From Thelonectria olida (lineage: Eukaryota; Ascomycota; Sordariomycetes; Hypocreales; Nectriaceae): a stretch of DNA of 64,000 bases. Shown here in pieces: positions 44,631 to 56,392 of this stretch (the stretch's first letter is position 1; every line of letters starts with the position of its first letter). The stretch covers positions 1,178,001 through 1,242,000 of the forward strand of contig JAGPYM010000003.1 of assembly GCA_020736575.1 (NCBI GenBank), read 5' to 3'. A program made the position numbers and the translations under genes. The notes beneath the pieces are model-generated. The model had not been told where the DNA came from, made no database searches, and saw only the letters and a program-made list of their open reading frames with translations.

Positions 44631-47519
44631 ATGACGTCCAACATTTACACGTCGGACAAGCTCTTGGCGTTGAAAGAGAAAGGTCTCAACGTTGATGTCG
44701 CCGAAACACTGTGGGCTAGGCTTCAGTCGGACCCTGATATCGGTCCGTATCTTCTCAATCGTCTCCTTTTTTGGGGGGGTAACTGAACTAACCGACATGT
44801 TAGCGGAGATCATTCGTTTCGCCCCTCGTCCACTTCCTCAAATTCCAGAGGAGCCCACGAGAGCTCCCAAGATTACCGGGAAGAAAGTCGCAACCGAACG
44901 TCCTCCTGTCAAGCAGCTTGACGGCACTGAGTCCGAATGGAAGTACAAGGGTCGATCCAACTCCGAGCACACTGAGCGGCACCCCATCACAGCTCCGGCT
45001 GACGAGGCTGCCCGAAAGGCCGAGGGCTTTCAGAGATTCTATAAGGCGGTCGTCTCACCAACTCACGTTCGAGTCACTGCTGGTGGTCGGATCGTTCCCA
45101 ACAATCGAGCATCATCTTCCCCCGCTGGAGGCCCTGCCAACGCCAAATGGCCACGCGATCGCGCTTCTGGGGACGCATCTGCCCCTGCCCAGCATGTCCC
45201 AGCTGCTCAACCAGGACTTCCTCCTTTCCCAGCGCATCAGGTTCAGTTTGGTGCGCAATTTGGTCCTTTCAATCCCATGGTAAATGGCTTTGTTCCAGGC
45301 ATGCATCCTGCAATGGCTCCAGGCCCTACCCCCTATGCTTTCATGTCATTGCCTCTGGGCTTCAACATGAACAACGGTTACGCTGTACCTCCTCCAGCCT
45401 TCAATCACTTCTTGACCCCAAAGCCAGTTGCCAACGAGTCCAACAGATCGTCTCGAAGCGATAAGCAAAGCGAGTCTGGCATGTCTGAGAAGTCGAAGCC
45501 TGTGCGCATTTCGCCTCCGGAGCAGTTTGATCATTCTCGACCATTCTAGTTCAATGGTCAAATGATGATGCCAAATGGTGCCCAGTTCTACGGCTACAAC
45601 TTGATGCCGACTCAGAGCCTTCACCCTATGTCCATGCCTGGGCAGATGATGATGCCTTCTATTCACGGAGCCAACCCGATGAACCACAGCGCCGGTGGAA
45701 AGTCCAGCCAACCTACTACACAGCAAGTGGGACACTTCAGCGGAACTCGGTCCAGCATGCCTCCTTTGAGAAAGTCGCCAATTTCTTCCATCCGCCCCAG
45801 CGAGATCACCAAGAAACAGATTGAGAGTCTTCGCTCGTCGCTGAGATACTTCGAGGACCAGCTCCAGTACAACAAGCATCAAATTGATGAGAAGGTCACT
45901 GAGGAGCAGGCCCAGCAGATTCGCAACCAGATTGAGCATTTTGGCAAGATTCTTGAGAGCCAGCTCGCCTTTGAGGCTCATAACTACCCCAAGTCTGAGA
46001 CCCCTATAAATGGCGAACGAATGGATTTGTCAAAGATAGGAAACAAAACTGCAGGGCAAATGGTCGCGCTTAGCTCGGCTACTGGGCAGCATGCTTCTAA
46101 AGAGTCTATTCCAAAGCACGCCAGCGTGACTCGAGAGAAACCCCATGCTGATGATTCTTCTGCCATAAACCCGGCGAAGTCGGCTCATTCATTCATGAGA
46201 ATGAAGAGCCAAATGGGTCTGGTGGATGCTGACGAAGATCTCTCCAAGAAGTCGTCCAGCCTCCCAGCCAACGCTGCTGCAGCGAAACCATTCACGCCTC
46301 GATCCGTCCCAAGCAATTCAAGCTTGGCCACCATCATCACCAACCCTTCCACACCTCCCCCGGTCCCAGCTTTGCAGGGCAACTCGAACTGGAGTGGTTT
46401 CTTCAAGAACCAGACTAACGCTGGCTCGAGTAGTGTCTTTCTGAAAGCCAGTCTCGTTGGTGGGACGAACAAGAACAATTTCTCTGTTTACGATCGTGAG
46501 CCAATGGATGATGAGATGAGTGCGCGCCGCAAGCTCTGGGGCGAGAACCCCTTTAGCTCTCAGGAAGACCCCTCCAAGTTCAACAGTGAGTGCTTTCACC
46601 CCACGTCGTCGTCCAGGAACATATCCCGAATTAACTCTATTGACTTTTTCGCAGGATATTCGGAGACTAGAAACATCCAACTTGCCGGACAACACTCTCA
46701 ACTACAGGTTCAGAGCGCTGACCCCTTCCATGGAATGGCAACATCCGGGATGGATGCTATTCGGAGCCCACTTGGCGATGTTACCCAGTCCGAGTCACTG
46801 CCACGCGAGGAAGACCACATGATGAGCTTCTATGGCGCTGAAATCCCACGTCCGATCTCTTGCAGAACCCAAGTCAGCGAAGTGTATCGAGCCTTCAGCC
46901 ATCTCGGCATCACCAACCACGGCGACCGGGATGAATCCGACTGCTCTCCTCTAACGGAGGTCAGTGCCAAGAGCAGTTCCAAGAACGGCTCCGAGGAGAC
47001 TCCTGACACCAAGTCTCCCGAGGCTTCATCCTCTAACGGCAGTGGCTCATCTAGTTCAGGCAAGGATGAGGATGAGGATACGTTGATCTTTCGTGGCCGT
47101 AAAGCGATGATGGAAGCCCGGTAAGTCATCATGTCTTCTCTTGTTTAACATAGCCTCTAACTAGTACCAGAAGCAAGATGCGACCTCACAGCAATGCAAT
47201 TTTGAACTCAGTGTTCACGAAGAGCAAGGCGAGTGTTAACGCTGTTCCCGGCAAAGTATCTCCTGCCACTGCCCAGGGCGTGCTCCCTCACTACTCTGGA
47301 CATGCCACTGCCTCCCTCCCTACCATTTCGAACGGAGTTCCATTGTCTCGAGACCAAGGCGCCAAGCTTACCGACATGAATATCAGCCCCCGCACTACCA
47401 GCACCACTACCGAGAAGCGAGTTGAGAACCGTCCTCCAGTTGATCGTCGTGAAATGGAACAGTCTCAACGTGATACCAGCCGTCAGGTCAAGAGTTCTCG
47501 CAGCATGGCCACCCGTTAA
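44631..47519 (+). CDS. Probable eIF4E-binding protein, large and low-complexity, with in-frame TAG or hidden intron
   Basis: Exons: 44631-44742, 44804-46585, 46655-47120 and 47171-47519. Joins are in frame; intron 1 has a CTAAC branch site. The N terminus carries YTSDKLL, the Y-x4-L-phi motif by which 4E-BP, Eap1/Caf20 and 4E-T proteins bind eIF4E; this is the basis of the call. The rest is Pro/Ser/Asn/Met-rich, with a helical segment near 45798-45990 (EITKKQIESLRSSLRYFEDQ). In exon 2 a TAG at 45547-45549 interrupts the frame, which continues on both sides. The TAG is preceded by a pyrimidine-rich stretch (CATTCTAG) and could be an acceptor; a 48-nt phase-0 intron from GTGCGC at 45502 would remove it (886 residues). 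A longer alternative starts at GTAAAT, 45280. The 69-nt intron 46586-46654 is a multiple of three without stop. The likely role is translational control in the cytoplasm. Confidence 0.7.
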
Positions 47520-48908
47520 GTGTCAAAAGTCATTTACCCAGCCTCGATGCTTTAGAGCACAGGAAGCTCCTCAAGGAGCATTTGTTTGTTGTTACTTTTA
47601 CGTTGCAACGTGTACGGTTTCAAAAAGTTACTTGTTTTTGTGCATTTCTTTCTCCCTGCGCAACATATCGCGGGAGAATATCAATCTCACTTGCACCCAG
47701 AGTGCAAGACGCAGGACGCGTCAACATATGCATCTCACCATGAGTGAGGGAGGGTCATCTATCATCTCAGGCGCCAGGGTCATGCAGTTGTTACAAGTCT
47801 TTAATGACAATGACGCCATTGAGAGTCGTCGGGAACGAGTGGCTCTGATGCTTTGCAGACATTGTGGTACATCTGCTGAGGCTGGACATGGATACTGGAT
47901 GTGATGTGGAAGTCGGATGGCAGGAAGGTTGTTAATGGGTGTGATGTGGGAGATGGAAGACGGGAGACGAAAGGTGAAAAAGTTTTACCGGAGACTCTTG
48001 TACAAATAGGATCAAACTTTGCTATACGTAGTTAACGGCTAATCATTTGCTACCAACGCTTTGCCCATCAGGTTGCATCTATGATTGAATGAACGAGTGT
48101 GTGAAGAATGAACGGTGGCCGATGTTGTCCGGATGCCATCGGAGCTTATCAAGCTTCACTGCAAGTTGTGGTAACCTGGAAGGGTAACGGAGAGCTCGCA
48201 TCGACAAGACTTCATTCGGCGCTAACGTCGATTTGTCTGAGCCATCCGCCGAAAGATTGGCACGAGTAGTGCAGAAATATTGATTCGGTTACGACATGTC
48301 CCTCACATTCAAATTTCCAGCCTCATAGGGAGTCGGAGAAAATCTTCAAGCGAGAGCAGGGTCCTTCATGATAGTAATAGGTCCCTGCTGGGTTTACTAT
48401 TCGCCAGTCGTATACCTCGAAAACCATGGATCTATGTGGTTGACGCGGAGATATCCTAGCGGTGGATGAGTCTACGTTCTACGTGCTTACCTTTGAATGA
48501 ATGCACACGAAGTGCGATGGTATCGCAATAGGTTCGACGACGCCGTGAGGCAGTCGGGAGGGATAGCAATCTACAACAAGAAGCAAGTGAGAAGTTTGAC
48601 ACGACTTGTCAAAGGGAGTTCACGCATGGAGGCGGGAACGAAGACTTCGGGATAAACCTCCCATGGAGCATTTCACCGGATGAGTGAAATGGCCATTGAG
48701 AACGGTGAAATTCTCAATTCATCTACCCTGCTGTAGACCCGTACCGCGCCCAAAACGTCGGTATCGCAAAACGCCGGAGTATATGCCCATTTCCCTTCAT
48801 CACCTTTTGACCGTGGTGTGTTGTTGCGCGTAAGAAAGAAGTTTTCGTCCCTCAGTGAGGATTGTTGTCGTGAGTTGGTTTTATTTTGTGCGTAACATGA
48901 TTCAGCGC
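47520..48908. other. Convergent spacer between eIF4E-binding candidate and RPL26
   Basis: 1.4 kb between stop codons. It probably includes both 3' UTRs. No gene is recognised. Confidence 0.5.
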
Positions 48909-49461
48909 TTAAGCGGTGACCTTGGTGTTGGCACGGAGCTCGCGGCCGCGCTTGGAGCGGGCCAGAATATCCTCACGGTCCTTGTCAAGCTTGAGCTTGG
49001 TGATGACGACGTTGGAGGGGTGGAGGCCCAGGGGGACGGCCTGGCCGGAGGCCTTGTCGCGGGTGACGCGCTCGACGTGGATAACGTACTTGAGGCGGTA
49101 GACGGAGGTGACCTTGCCCTCGCGGCCCTTGTTGGAACCACGGACGATGGTGACCTCGTCGTCCTTGCGGATGGGGATGCTGCGGACCTGATGAAGAGGG
49201 TCAGGACGAGCTTGAGCAGAAATTTTTCTTTTTGACTTACGTTGTACTTCTCACGGAGCTCCTTGGAGAGAGGAGCGCTCATGATGACACGGCGCTGGTC
49301 CGAAGGGGCCTTGAAGTGAGCGGCACGGCTCTTGCGGCGGGAAGCCGAAATCTCTGAACGAAGTGGTCAGCGCAAGTTCATTACGGAGCGGAGGGATCGA
49401 CGAGAGCGCAATTGATCTCGAGACAAAGAGGAGGAGACTCACGGGAGTTGACCTTGACCAT
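48909..49461 (-). CDS. RPL26: 60S ribosomal protein L26 (uL24)
   Basis: Three exons on the minus strand: 49443-49461, 49241-49353 and 48909-49187; introns are 89 and 53 bp. The first exon encodes only six full codons (MVKVNS), an arrangement common in fungal ribosomal protein genes. The 136-residue protein has the family features [10 protein letters not shown] near the N terminus, the KOW motif in [18 protein letters not shown], and [18 protein letters not shown]. It belongs to the large subunit near the peptide exit tunnel. The length equals that of other fungal L26 proteins. Confidence 0.97.
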
Positions 49462-50062
49462 TTTGGCGGTTGTTGGGTGAGGGCGAAAACTTGAACTTTT
49501 CGGCGTTGGGCGTTGGGCGTTGGGCGAATTGGCGGACACGGAGGGAAAAAAAGTTCGAAGAGGAGAGGTTGTGGGCGAAATTAAGACAACAGTGTGCGGT
49601 GTGGGGTGGGCACGTGATCTTGCTTGAGATTACCCTACTGCGAGCTAAGCCAGGAACTGGAGGGTTTGGTGATGAGTCAGCTGAGATGATTGGCTGGCTC
49701 GTTGGTGGCATGACCTGGCTCCACAGTAAAGGCATGAGACGGCTGCAAGTCGAATTGATGAGAGCTCGCTGGGATTGTGGGTTAAGCTGCCTCAAGACAA
49801 GGGCTCGACCACAACTGTTCACCCGATGGTGCCGGCTGAATCATCGTTCTCCTCTCAACGTATCAATTGGAATCGACACGTCAAGTCTTCTCTTGATTCT
49901 GCAACTGAAGGAATGGCGGAGGGTTCGTTCATTATACATATTATTGGTAGAGAACCAAAATAGAGTATATTTTGCGAATCTATACATCTAATACAGGAGA
50001 TATACATGGTAATAAAGATGAGAAGGGCGTATTGTACACATCGTTTTTTACATTCCAGTATA
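49462..50062 (-). promoter_or_regulatory. RPL26 promoter and COX11 3' flank
   Basis: 600 bp between the RPL26 start and the COX11 stop, both on the minus strand. Next to RPL26 the minus strand is pyrimidine-rich, as in ribosomal protein gene leaders, and has a triple heptamer (49502-49526). The part near COX11 is AT-rich (3' UTR). Confidence 0.45.
49502..49526. repeat. Triple 7-bp repeat (GGCGTTG) upstream of RPL26
   Basis: Three perfect tandem copies of GGCGTTG plus a partial fourth, 41-65 bp upstream of the RPL26 ATG; on the coding strand it reads CGCCCAA repeats. It may lie in the leader or core promoter. A regulatory role is an inference. Confidence 0.85.
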
Positions 50063-51013
50063 CTATGCCGATGCTGGCCTCTGGAAACGTCCGTTGTTGT
50101 CATATCTTGCTTCTGCTAATTGTTAGCAATGCCATGCATGATGATATGTAAGAGGACTCACTGAAGAAGGTATAACTCAATGTTACCGTCTCCACGCCCT
50201 TCATGTTCAAGTCGTTCAAAAGATCCGGGTCCAGGTAGAAGAACACAGGCATGTCGACCGTCTCGCCGGCATTCAGGCGCTGCTCCTCGAAGCAGAAGCA
50301 CTGGATCTTGCTGAAATACGGCGCGCACTGGGCGGGCGTCACGCTGTACGTCGCCACGCCGATGATGTCCTGGTCGCTCTTGTTCGTCGCCGTGTAAAAG
50401 GCCAATGCCGTCTCACCGGGGAGTACGCGCACCTCGCGCTGCTGCGGGGTGAACTTCCACGGCAGCACGTCCGACACGGACGCATTGAACGTCACCTTGA
50501 TGCGCTTGGCGTCCTTGACGGGGATGAGGCGGCTCGCGAGGTCGGCTTCATCGGCGGTGCCGCCGTGGGCACGGACGGGTTGGCCGCCCCAGCCGGTGGT
50601 TTGGCAAATCTTTCAGCATGTTAGATCGCAGGTCGGGTGAGGTTGTGAGGGTTCCGTATATACCATCTTGTAGAGCGGGACCGAGCCGTAAGTGAGGGCG
50701 ACGAATCCGAGAATGGTGCTGAGAGTGTAGTACCTGGAGAGGGGTTAACTATGGCCAATGGGTAGAAATTGGGGAGCTCGTACGCTACTGTTCGGTTCTT
50801 CATGCTGTAGTGCGCGCGAATCTCGTCCATGGACGGGTGGTACTGCTTCCGCGGCTGCTGGTCGTACTTTGGCGAGGAGCTCGAGGCTTTTCTGCGGAAG
50901 GTCAGGCGGGCCTGGTTCTGGGCACGGGGACGGGCATTCTGGCAGAAGAAGCAGGCCCAAGACGGAGAACCTGTGCCCAGGGAGCTTCTCGCGATGCGCG
51001 GGGCGGCGTTCAT
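50063..51013 (-). CDS. COX11: Cytochrome c oxidase assembly protein Cox11
   Basis: Four exons on the minus strand: 50784-51013, 50664-50733, 50162-50609 and 50063-50112, total 265 residues. Introns are 50, 54 and 49 bp; the first has a GTTAAC branch site. Cox11 is a copper chaperone of the mitochondrial inner membrane that delivers Cu to the CuB site of Cox1. The N terminus is a basic Arg/Ser/Ala presequence. One membrane segment is encoded mostly by exon 2 (TLSTILGFVALTYGSVPLYK). The copper-binding IQCFCFEEQRL follows (Cys204 and Cys206 in this model, with a third Cys at 195). The last intron is best joined at TTAGCAG, giving YTFFKARYDNN, which matches the family; the alternative TTAG acceptor would insert one residue and change the junction. 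Confidence 0.95.
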
Positions 51014-52265
51014 GGTCAATTGGGCGGGTGGATGGCGTGTTGAGTTGAAGCTGGAGTGTCGGATGATCTCTGGCGATTTCTTGGGTGACGTCGGCGGTCG
51101 GCTTTTGCGGCTGCCGACTTTTTCGCTTAGTGGGGAGGATTGGGAGGTTCATGATGGGACGGACTACCCTACGGCTTCCATTGTGCGAGAAAATAAATAA
51201 ATGGGAATTCGGCAAGGGTATTGTTATGGATTTATCTCTGAGTGTTTATTGATATATTGCTAATAACTTCTTGGTCGTCTGTTGCAATGCCATGCTGTTC
51301 CCAAGTGCGTCTTGCCGGTATCAAAGCCACCATCCAGAGTGTGTAAGGTGTACCAGCACTACACTCACTTCCATTTCTCGGATTCTTAGTTCAGCTAGAA
51401 TGTGTAAAGGATTCAACTTAAATCTCAAACCTCATCCAGGATCTTTCTAGAAGCCAAGAAGACCAATGCATGGAAGTTATGTGGGCCGAGATTCCGACTG
51501 GGCGGTTCATCATTCTCATCAGACTGACTGGGACGACACGTAAATTGGGCGATACGTTACTTGGACGCATGTTAGGTTAGATCGTCAATGAGTGAGTCCC
51601 TGGAAATAGAGCGGCTCATGGGCTGATGGCCATCGACAAGGCTGCCAAGCCGCTTGTCGGATACGAGCAAAGGCATGTTCACGCAGACCCTGAACGGAAC
51701 CAAAGTGCCGTGACGTGCTTAGACTATGGATCGAAATATCGGGAACGCTAAATATACGCTTCGACATGTCTCATTGGGCACAGGTTTCGCTGTTCGGCAT
51801 CGTTTCCGAGAAGAGGATCCATCGCGCGGCCCGAGCCCACGTCTTGGAAGTCTTGGCCGCTCGCATTTGAAGAGATCGAGCGGTCGAACCTATATCTTGT
51901 AGGTAACCGTCGGCAAGAGATGCCAAGAGCCGGACCATGTTTGTGGGAGAGAAGTGGTGTTGGTTGGTTTGGAGTTGAGTGATTTGGATGCCGCGGAACG
52001 GACATGCCGTGTATGGAGAGAGAAACACCAAATGCAAGCTGCCGAGTGGGATAATGAGGACGCAGATGCAGATTTCGTATGTGGTTTTCATAGAAGATTG
52101 CGTAAATTATTTGGCGTCCAATTTTGCCTCGTGGGGGCGAGTTTCCAGGCCACGGCTTCAGGTGCAGTATATAAGTCAACCGTCGACTTATACCAAAATC
52201 ACATCTTATCAGATCATCTAATCTCATCAATCAGATCAGCAACTATTTTGCCCGTTTGACACACG
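51014..52265. promoter_or_regulatory. Divergent spacer between COX11 and OPT transporter
   Basis: 1.25 kb between two divergent ATGs. Short conflicting open frames exist on both strands. A likely TATA-like element for the transporter is GTATATAAG near 52166. No gene is recognised. Confidence 0.45.
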
Positions 52266-55022
52266 ATGGGAGACAAGATTTCAACCACCACTCAGGACCA
52301 ACATCCTGTCGATGCTGAAGCAAAAAGCGTCTCCTCGGTCGAGGAGGCGAAGCGCACTTCACGTACGTTTTCTACATCGTTTCATGAGAAGGATTAGTCT
52401 ACTGACTTATTCTTTGTCTCAAACCCAGAGGACACAGAAACCCCTACCGAGGAGATTCTCGAAGCTGCTGGTGTCGGGCTCAAGGCCGACGACACGACGC
52501 TGCCATGCTTGACGGTGCGCATGTGGGTGATTGGCATGGCCTTTTGTCTCGTCGGCACCGGAGTCAACACGCTGTACACGTTTCGGTTTCCCTCCATCAC
52601 CTTGTCTCAGTCGGCCATCCAGTTCTTGGCTTACCCCATCGGAAAAGCATGGGAGTATGTCCTCCCTGACTGGGGCATTACGCTCTTTGGGCGGCGTCAT
52701 AGCCTTAACCCGGGGCCTTTCAACTACAAGGTGAGCTGCAGCTTTGGCTTTGCTATACAAGATAACGTCTAACTTGGGACAAAGGAAAACATGCTCATCT
52801 ACATCCTCGCCAACCTGAGCTTCCAGACTCGACTGAGTGCCGACGTCTTGACGGAGCAGCGCGTCTTTTACGGGCTCAAACTTGGATGGGGATTTGAGAT
52901 TCTCATCACATTTGCCACAGTCCTGTTTGGCTTTTCCATTGCCGGCCTGTCGCGGTCTCTTATCGTCGAGCCAAAGAACCTGGTGTGGCCTGGCATTCTG
53001 GGCAACACAGCCCTTAATGCTGCGCTGCATACTTCGAACAAGGAAGACGAATCTGGGTAGGCTTCAGGCTCCAATGTCAAAAAAATAAGGACTAGGCTGA
53101 CTTTGCTTTATTTAAATAGGAGCCAATGGAAGGCATCGAGATACAAGTTCTTCTTGATCGCCTTCTTCGTGTCGTTTGTATGGTACTGGTTCCCCGACTT
53201 CATCTTCCCTGCTCTGGGTTACTTCACTTGGGTTTGCTGGATTGCTCCCAAAAGCCCGGTGGTCAACCAGATATTTGGAATGAAGAGCGGAATTGGCTTG
53301 TTGCCCTTCACTTTCGACTGTAAGTCTGGGGTGCTGCTACAAGGGGCAAACAAGCACAAGATACTGATAACTCTCAGGGGCCCAAATTGCATATACTGGC
53401 TCGCCGCTCGTGGTTCCGACTTGGGCCATCCTCAACATCCTCGCAGCCCTCGTCTTCTGGATCTATATCATCACACCAGCGCTGTACTACACAAACACCT
53501 GGCAATCTGCCTACTTCCCCGTCCAGAGCAATTCCATCTTTGACAACCAGGGCAAGACATACAACGTCTCCAAAGTGATTAACAAGGCCGAGGGCTTCAC
53601 CTTGGATCTCGAAAAGTATCACAACTATTCCGATGTGAGTGAAACCTCCATCATCTGCTAGAGGGACGTGCGTTGACGAGTTCTGTGGTAGATCTACCTC
53701 CCGACCACGTATGCACTCAATACTTCTGGCCTATCTTTCGCGTGCATCTCGTCGCTCTTCGTATGGCTGTTCCTAGAGAAGCGTCATGAGTTGAAGAAGG
53801 CGATCGAGTCGACCGGAATAGCTGCTGTTCTTAGCAAAGGGAAGAAGAAGGAGAAGACTCCAGCTGAGAGTGTGCAGCCCGACTACGAAGCCACGCCGCC
53901 ATGGTGGTACGGCGTAAGCACGCTCGTCTCAATTGGAGTAGGCATATTCGCCTGCCAGTACTATCCGGTCCAGCTGCACTGGTACGGCGTCTTACTTGCT
54001 TTGGTTGTTTCGGCAATCTTCTTCATCCCGGTACGTCAGTCATGTCTTGCAAAGGAAAGGAACATTTACTCATGTCTAGCACTTGTTAGTTGGCTCTGGT
54101 CTGCGCTACAACCAACCTGCACGTCAAGATTGACGTCTTTTGCCGCATCATTGCTGGGTACATCTGGGAAGGCAAGGTATTGGCCAACATCTGGTTCTTT
54201 GACCTGGGCTACATCACGGGCATCAAGGGGCTGTGGTTTGCGCAGGATCTGAAGCTGGGAGTTTACTGCAACGTGAGACTGTCTCTTTCTCCCTCTCTTT
54301 CTTGACAATCGCTAACCAATGGCTGCAGATCCCCCCTCGCCACTTGTTCGCCGTCCAAGCCGTCGGAGTCGTGGTGAGCACCCTCAGCCAAGTCGCCGTC
54401 CTCAACTGGGCCCTCGAGCACATCCCACACATCTGCACGGCAAAGGCAGAGAACGGCTTCACTTGCCCCTTTTCCAAGACGCACTTCAACACCAGCATGG
54501 TCTGGGGCGCACTCGGCCCCCGTCGCTTCTTCGCGCCCGGGTCCATGTACCGCCCGTTGCTCTGGTTCTTCCTCGTCGGCGCCATCCTGCCCGTCGTCGT
54601 GTTCGCGCTCAAGAAGAAGTTCCCCAAGACGCGCTGGCTTCACAAGATCCACGTGCCTCTCTTCCTGGGAGGACTGAACTACATTCCGCCGGCGTCTGGC
54701 ACCAACTACGGCAGCTGGGCGATTGTCGGGCTCGTGTTTGGGCTCTGGGTCAAGCGGTATGCGAAGCGCTGGTGGATGAAGTACAACTTTGTTCTCAGCT
54801 CGGCGCTGGACTGCTCGCTGGCCATTGCAGGGATAGTCATCTTCTTTGCCATTTTCTACACGGGGGCTTCTGATGGGCTCAATTGGTGGGGGACTACAGT
54901 GTACAAGGTATGATTTAATAGCTGCTGCAAGAGTTGCCAACTGACTTGACTGCTAGAACACTTGCGACTGGAAGAGCTGTCCGTACAAGGAACTGGCTGT
55001 CGGGGCAAAGATTGGGAAATAG
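52266..55022 (+). CDS. OPT-family oligopeptide transporter
   Basis: Nine exons (52266-52362, 52429-52730, 52785-53056, 53120-53319, 53378-53634, 53692-54030, 54090-54272, 54329-54907, 54957-55022) give 764 residues with all phases matching. OPT proteins import small peptides, and sometimes metal-peptide complexes, by proton symport across the plasma membrane. The family signature NPGPFN is at residues 126-131 and the second, normally KIPPR, appears as NIPPR at 550-554. About 12-14 hydrophobic segments are visible. The N terminus is hydrophilic and Ser/Thr/Glu-rich, as usual for the cytosolic tail. The C terminus has CDWKSCPYK, typical of fungal members. The high exon number relative to its neighbours is notable. 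The exact substrate cannot be told from sequence. Confidence 0.95.
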
Positions 55023-55426
55023 AGGAGAGGGTGAAGTCGGGTCTTTAATAGTAATATTTAATATTAATAGGCTTGTTCAATTATTTGTATAGATGTATGC
55101 GGATATGGTTATGCCGACTACCTATGCACACAGTCTACGGACAAGCCGGTGGCTTAGTTGTACGCTGGCAATCAATCCAATGGAGCTTACTATGGCGGCT
55201 AACCAACTAATTAATTCTTGAGGTCATTCCTATCGGAACAAATACGCTCGATGAATACGCTGGGCGTATTCAATCAACTAGACGTATGCTGCGCATTGAG
55301 GCGCAGCCAAGCCAACCCGGCCCAGCCACACTACACCACAGGATATATATCCGTGGTCGTACGCCCTCATCGAGACACCAACCAAAACTCACCATCAATT
55401 GTCCTTTATTCAACTCCAGCGTCAAG
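55023..55426. promoter_or_regulatory. Spacer between OPT transporter and PPxY protein
   Basis: 404 bp holding the AT-rich 3' UTR of the transporter and the promoter of the next gene, both on the + strand. A TATA-like GATATATATCC lies near 55341. Confidence 0.45.
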
Positions 55427-56268
55427 ATGAAGTCTGATCACCCTCCTGCCTACGACGCGTCCAACAGCGCCCAGACGCCCGACGAAACGCTGCCACCTTA
55501 TGAACCATCATCCTCTCCTCCCCCCGCATCAACAAGTCAACACATTCATCCCGCGCAGCCTGAAGAATGCCCAACCCTGGTCCTGGACGGCTGCCGCATT
55601 TATTCTCGCCTCCAGCAAGACCGCGCCCTGTACCAACTCAGCTGTCCGCCGCGCGAAGGCACGACGTCCTCGTACAGCGTCAAGAAGATACGACACAAAG
55701 TCTCCCAAGTCAACGGCGAGCAGAGGCAGCGGTCCACGGAGCTGCACATCTACGACTTCAAGGCGGACTATCTCAGCATCGGCCTGCGAGACGTCAGCAT
55801 CGTCGGCAAGGGCGGCCCCCGGCGCACGTTTCCCGAGGTGCAAATGTCCCAAGGCGCAGGGCCGTCTTCGTTTAGTGTCGCCGGGCACTTCAAGACGGAC
55901 CGCACGCTCAAGAACCGTCTGCAGCGCGGGAGCGAGATCCTGTGGAAGGATGTCGACGGCCGGTTGTTGGCCGTGGAGACAAAGGTCGAGCGCGACGGAG
56001 GAAACGTGCGAGAACTGCCGAGGCTGGAGATGAAAGCTGCGCTCGATGAAAAGGAGCTCGATCTCTTGGTGACGTGTTGGTGTGCGAGGATATGGAAGCA
56101 GGCTGATAAAGAGCTCGTGCGGCCTATAGACTGGGATGATGGTAGGTGATGTGTTCGCGATGCTCATTGGAATGTCTCGCTAACAAATAATCAACAGTCA
56201 AAGACGCTCTCGCGACGGGGCCGAAAGCCAACAAGGGCATCTGGGGCAAGCGCACACCTCTTGATTAA
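55427..56268 (+). CDS. PPxY-containing tubby/LURP1-like beta-barrel protein
   Basis: Two exons (55427-56141 and 56198-56268) give 261 residues; the intron has a GCTAAC branch site. The N-terminal 45 residues are Pro/Ser-rich with a PPAY motif (residues 6-9) and an LPPY motif near residue 24; PPxY binds WW domains of Rsp5-type ubiquitin ligases. The following part (LVLDGCRIYSRLQQDRALYQ; then LHIYDF and FSVAGHFKTDRTLKNRLQRG; then LAVETK) reads as alternating strands, like fungal proteins of the tubby-C-terminal/LURP-one-related fold. It may be a WW-ligase adaptor or substrate. Proximity to a membrane transporter on the same strand fits such a role only loosely. The fold call is from pattern only. 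Confidence 0.7.
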
Positions 56269-56392
56269 CCCGTGAGAATGAGACATGGTTGACGATGGAG
56301 TCTATGAAGTTATGATGACTGTACAATATGATACCTAGACTAATACATGAGCGCATCTCTTGCGACTATCTACCCCAAGTGTTAGAGCTCTC

